A stretch of 64,000 nucleotides of DNA from DATKAB01 sp964542745. Lineage in GTDB: Bacteria; Eisenbacteria; RBG-16-71-46. Positions 62,416 through 64,000 of the stretch are shown one piece after another; positions within the stretch are counted from its first letter, which is position 1; every line of letters begins with the position of its first letter. The notes under the pieces are model-generated. The model was not told where the DNA came from. It did no database searches and worked only from the letters and a program-made list of their open reading frames with translations. Location of the stretch: the NCBI GenBank assembly GCA_964542745.1, contig CAZIVR010000007.1:1-64000 (forward strand), written 5' to 3'. The position numbers and the translations under genes are program-made.

Positions 62416-62451
62416 GAGGCTCAACGTGCGCGCATCCTCCGGGGGCGTCAA
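62416..62451 (-). promoter_or_regulatory. Promoter deciding the start of the DUF1080-like gene
   Basis: On the minus strand TTGACG (62446-62451), a 17-bp spacer and CACGTT (62423-62428) lie 7 nt before the GTG at 62415. The -35 falls on the alternative TTG start, which argues against it. Confidence 0.45.
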
Positions 62452-62598
62452 ACCGCGGCTCGCGCGGGAGGGTCCCCGGGGTTATCGGCCGCGTCCCCCG
62501 GCGGGGCCAGCCGGGTCTCCGGGGCCGGACCGGCCGGGGCGCGGCCGGGCCGCGATCCACGCGGCTCCGGGGCGCGTGACCCCGTGGCCCCGCCGCGT

Positions 62599-62636
62599 TT
62601 GGCCGGCCCCGGACCCCCTGCTATGGTGCGCCCTCG
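62599..62636 (+). promoter_or_regulatory. Leaderless-type promoter of arginase gene
   Basis: TTGGCC (62599-62604), a 17-bp spacer and TGCTATGGT (TATGGT at 62622-62627) are followed by 9 nt and the ATG at 62637. There is no Shine-Dalgarno. Of the set, it has one of the best two-box promoters. Confidence 0.55.
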
Positions 62637-63557
62637 ATGGCCCCCCGCAAGCGAAACATCGAAATCATCGGCATTCCCGTGGACCTCGGCGCCGGACGCC
62701 GCGGCGTGGACATGGGGCCTTCGGCGATCCGCATCGCCGACCTCGAGCCCCGCCTCGAGGGCCTCGGGCACCGCGTCGTGGACTTCGGCGACATCGACGT
62801 GGTGATCCCCGAAACCCAGAAGGTGGGCGCCGGGAAGCTGCGCTACAAGGCCCCGATCCTCGCCGCCTGCGACCAGCTCCGGAAGCAGGTCGAGCGCAGC
62901 CTCGGCGAGGGGCGCATCCCGCTGGTGCTGGGCGGCGACCACAGCATCGCGATCGGCTCGGTGGCGGGCAGCAGCAACCACTTCGCGCGGCAGGGCGAGA
63001 ACGTCGGGCTGATCTGGTTCGACGCGCACGGCGACGCCAACACCCCCGAGACCACGCCGTCGGGGAACATCCACGGCATGTCGCTGGCCGTCTCGCTCGG
63101 CCTCGGCGACCCCGACCTCGTGAACCTGGGCGGCCGCGCTCCCAAGGTGATGCCGAGCAACACCGTGCTGATCGGCTGCCGCGACCTCGATCCCGGCGAG
63201 CGCGCCACGCTCAAGAAGAGCGGGGCGACCGTCTACACGATGCGCGACATTGACGAGCGCGGCATGCGCGACGTGGTGGACGAGGCGATCCGGCTCGCGA
63301 GCGACAACACCGCGGGCATCCACCTCTCGTTCGACCTCGACGTGGTGGACCCCGAGGACGCGCCCGGAACCGGGACGCCAGTGTGGGGCGGGATCACCTA
63401 CCGCGAGGCGCACCTCGCCATGGAAATGCTCGCGGACCGCGCCCAGATCGTGGCGCTCGACCTCGTCGAAGTGAACCCCGTGCTCGACAGCCAGAACATG
63501 ACCGGCATCCTCGCCGCCGAGCTCGCCCAGAGCGCGCTCGGCAAGCGCATCCTCTGA
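62637..63557 (+). CDS. rocF: Arginase
   Basis: Arginase splits arginine into ornithine and urea. All manganese ligand motifs are present in 306 residues: GGDHS (99-103), DAHGDAN (129-135) and SFDLDVVDP (about 226-234). The family loop NIHGMS and the C-terminal DLVEVNPVLD are also complete. Length and motif order match classical RocF-type arginase rather than agmatinase or formiminoglutamase (the NxHGM loop and EVNP favour arginase). No urease or proline genes are nearby. A lipoprotein gene follows 32 bp downstream. Confidence 0.95.
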   Translation: MAPRKRNIEIIGIPVDLGAGRRGVDMGPSAIRIADLEPRLEGLGHRVVDFGDIDVVIPETQKVGAGKLRYKAPILAACDQLRKQVERSLGEGRIPLVLGGDHSIAIGSVAGSSNHFARQGENVGLIWFDAHGDANTPETTPSGNIHGMSLAVSLGLGDPDLVNLGGRAPKVMPSNTVLIGCRDLDPGERATLKKSGATVYTMRDIDERGMRDVVDEAIRLASDNTAGIHLSFDLDVVDPEDAPGTGTPVWGGITYREAHLAMEMLADRAQIVALDLVEVNPVLDSQNMTGILAAELAQSALGKRIL

Positions 63558-63589
63558 CCGGCCCCGGAGCCCGGAACCCCCGAGAACCG

Positions 63590-64000
63590 ATGACCCGACA
63601 CCGCAGGCTGTGGGCGCAGGCGACGCTGCTGTTCGGGCTTGCCCTGCTGCTCGGCTGCGGGGCGGGCGAGCCGGGCGACGGCGCCCGGGCCACGGCCGGG
63701 ACTTCGGCCGCGGCGGCGCCGGCGCGCACCGCCTCGGTGTCGTCCGAGGGGACGCGCGTCGTGTCGGCGACCTCGCGGGACGCGACGGTCGCCGGGGACT
63801 CCGAGGCGCTCGAGCCCCGGCATCCCGAGGTCGGCTTCCGTTCGCGGGAGCGCCTGACCGAGCATTTCCGCAAGCACGGCCGCGAGTTCCGGGTGAAGCG
63901 CGCCGACGACTACCTGCGGCTCGCCCAGATCCTGCGCGACCGGCCGCGCGGCGAGGAGGTGCTGGAGTTCGTGCGCAACGACGCGGTGACCTGCAAGTTC
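63590..64000 (+). CDS. Lipoprotein with toxin-like C-terminal region (3' end beyond window)
   Basis: The 137 visible residues begin with a lipoprotein signal (ALLLGC, Cys at about 23) and a Ser/Ala/Thr-rich spacer. The region from about 85 (LTEHFRKHGREFRVKRADDY) resembles the HFxKHGxEF ... EY start of BECR-fold (EndoU/RelE/colicin-D-like) nuclease domains at the end of bacterial polymorphic toxins. The catalytic end is outside the window, so this is tentative; similar folds also occur in non-toxic lipoproteins. Confidence 0.6.
   Translation, partial: MTRHRRLWAQATLLFGLALLLGCGAGEPGDGARATAGTSAAAAPARTASVSSEGTRVVSATSRDATVAGDSEALEPRHPEVGFRSRERLTEHFRKHGREFRVKRADDYLRLAQILRDRPRGEEVLEFVRNDAVTCKF

Overview
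The window is very GC-rich chromosomal DNA from a Gram-negative bacterium. Outer-membrane barrels, a TonB-dependent receptor, lipoproteins, periplasmic multiheme cytochromes and DsbD all point to two membranes. At least six large secreted proteins end in the FlgD-like / type IX-style C-terminal domain typical of the FCB side of the tree. With the GC content and the many beta-propeller proteins, this suggests Candidatus Eisenbacteria or a close relative, probably from a metagenome. That placement is inference; the window has no rRNA or marker gene. I saw no tRNA, IS element, prophage or CRISPR array.

Layout. 1-6.1 kb: an edge-truncated polytopic membrane/TPR protein, an OM barrel, a TonB receptor and a TPR protein. 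6.2-10.4 kb: a translationally coupled nuclease/ATPase pair of the SbcD-SbcC / YhaO-YhaN type. 10.5-16.6 kb: a small membrane protein, an ECF sigma/anti-sigma pair, and a YyaL/SPATA20-like protein coupled to DsbD. 16.7-28.2 kb: a secreted Kelch-type protein, OM barrels, a LolA-like/aspartyl-protease/PDZ protein, and a minus-strand cluster with an amidase, thioesterase and Eis-like acetyltransferase. 28.6-31.3 kb: a WecA/TagO-type glycosyl-phosphate transferase with a GT2 glycosyltransferase, and a Mut7-C protein. 31.4-37.4 kb: an Acg-like nitroreductase, then an electron-transfer operon (decaheme MtrA/DmsE-type cytochrome, MtrB/PioB porin, monoheme cytochrome, NapC/NirT-like tetraheme cytochrome, small membrane protein). 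37.5-41.5 kb: TldD/PmbA, a TetR regulator with two operator-like palindromes, and an HMA protein. 41.7-57.1 kb: a run of secreted propeller proteins, including two tandem di-heme propeller paralogs and a pair sharing a nearly identical 570-bp 3' end. 57.2-64 kb: a P1B-4-type metal ATPase, a membrane/TPR protein, a laminin-G-like protein, arginase and an edge-truncated lipoprotein.

How the parts may work together. The 32.9-37.4 kb operon encodes a path from the quinone pool (NapC-like) through periplasmic cytochromes to an outer-membrane conduit (MtrAB-like). It has no obvious cell-surface cytochrome. The two di-heme propeller proteins a few kb downstream carry c-type heme sites and a surface-sorting-type C-terminus, so they are candidates for the missing outer partner (inference). 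DsbD could supply reductant for heme attachment; the HMA protein and P1B-4 ATPase suggest metal handling nearby.

A second theme is transcription initiation. At least eight genes without a Shine-Dalgarno have a TANNNT hexamer 7-9 nt before the start codon. Genes with an SD have the same hexamer far upstream or show none. This suggests frequent leaderless mRNAs and was used here to choose several start codons.
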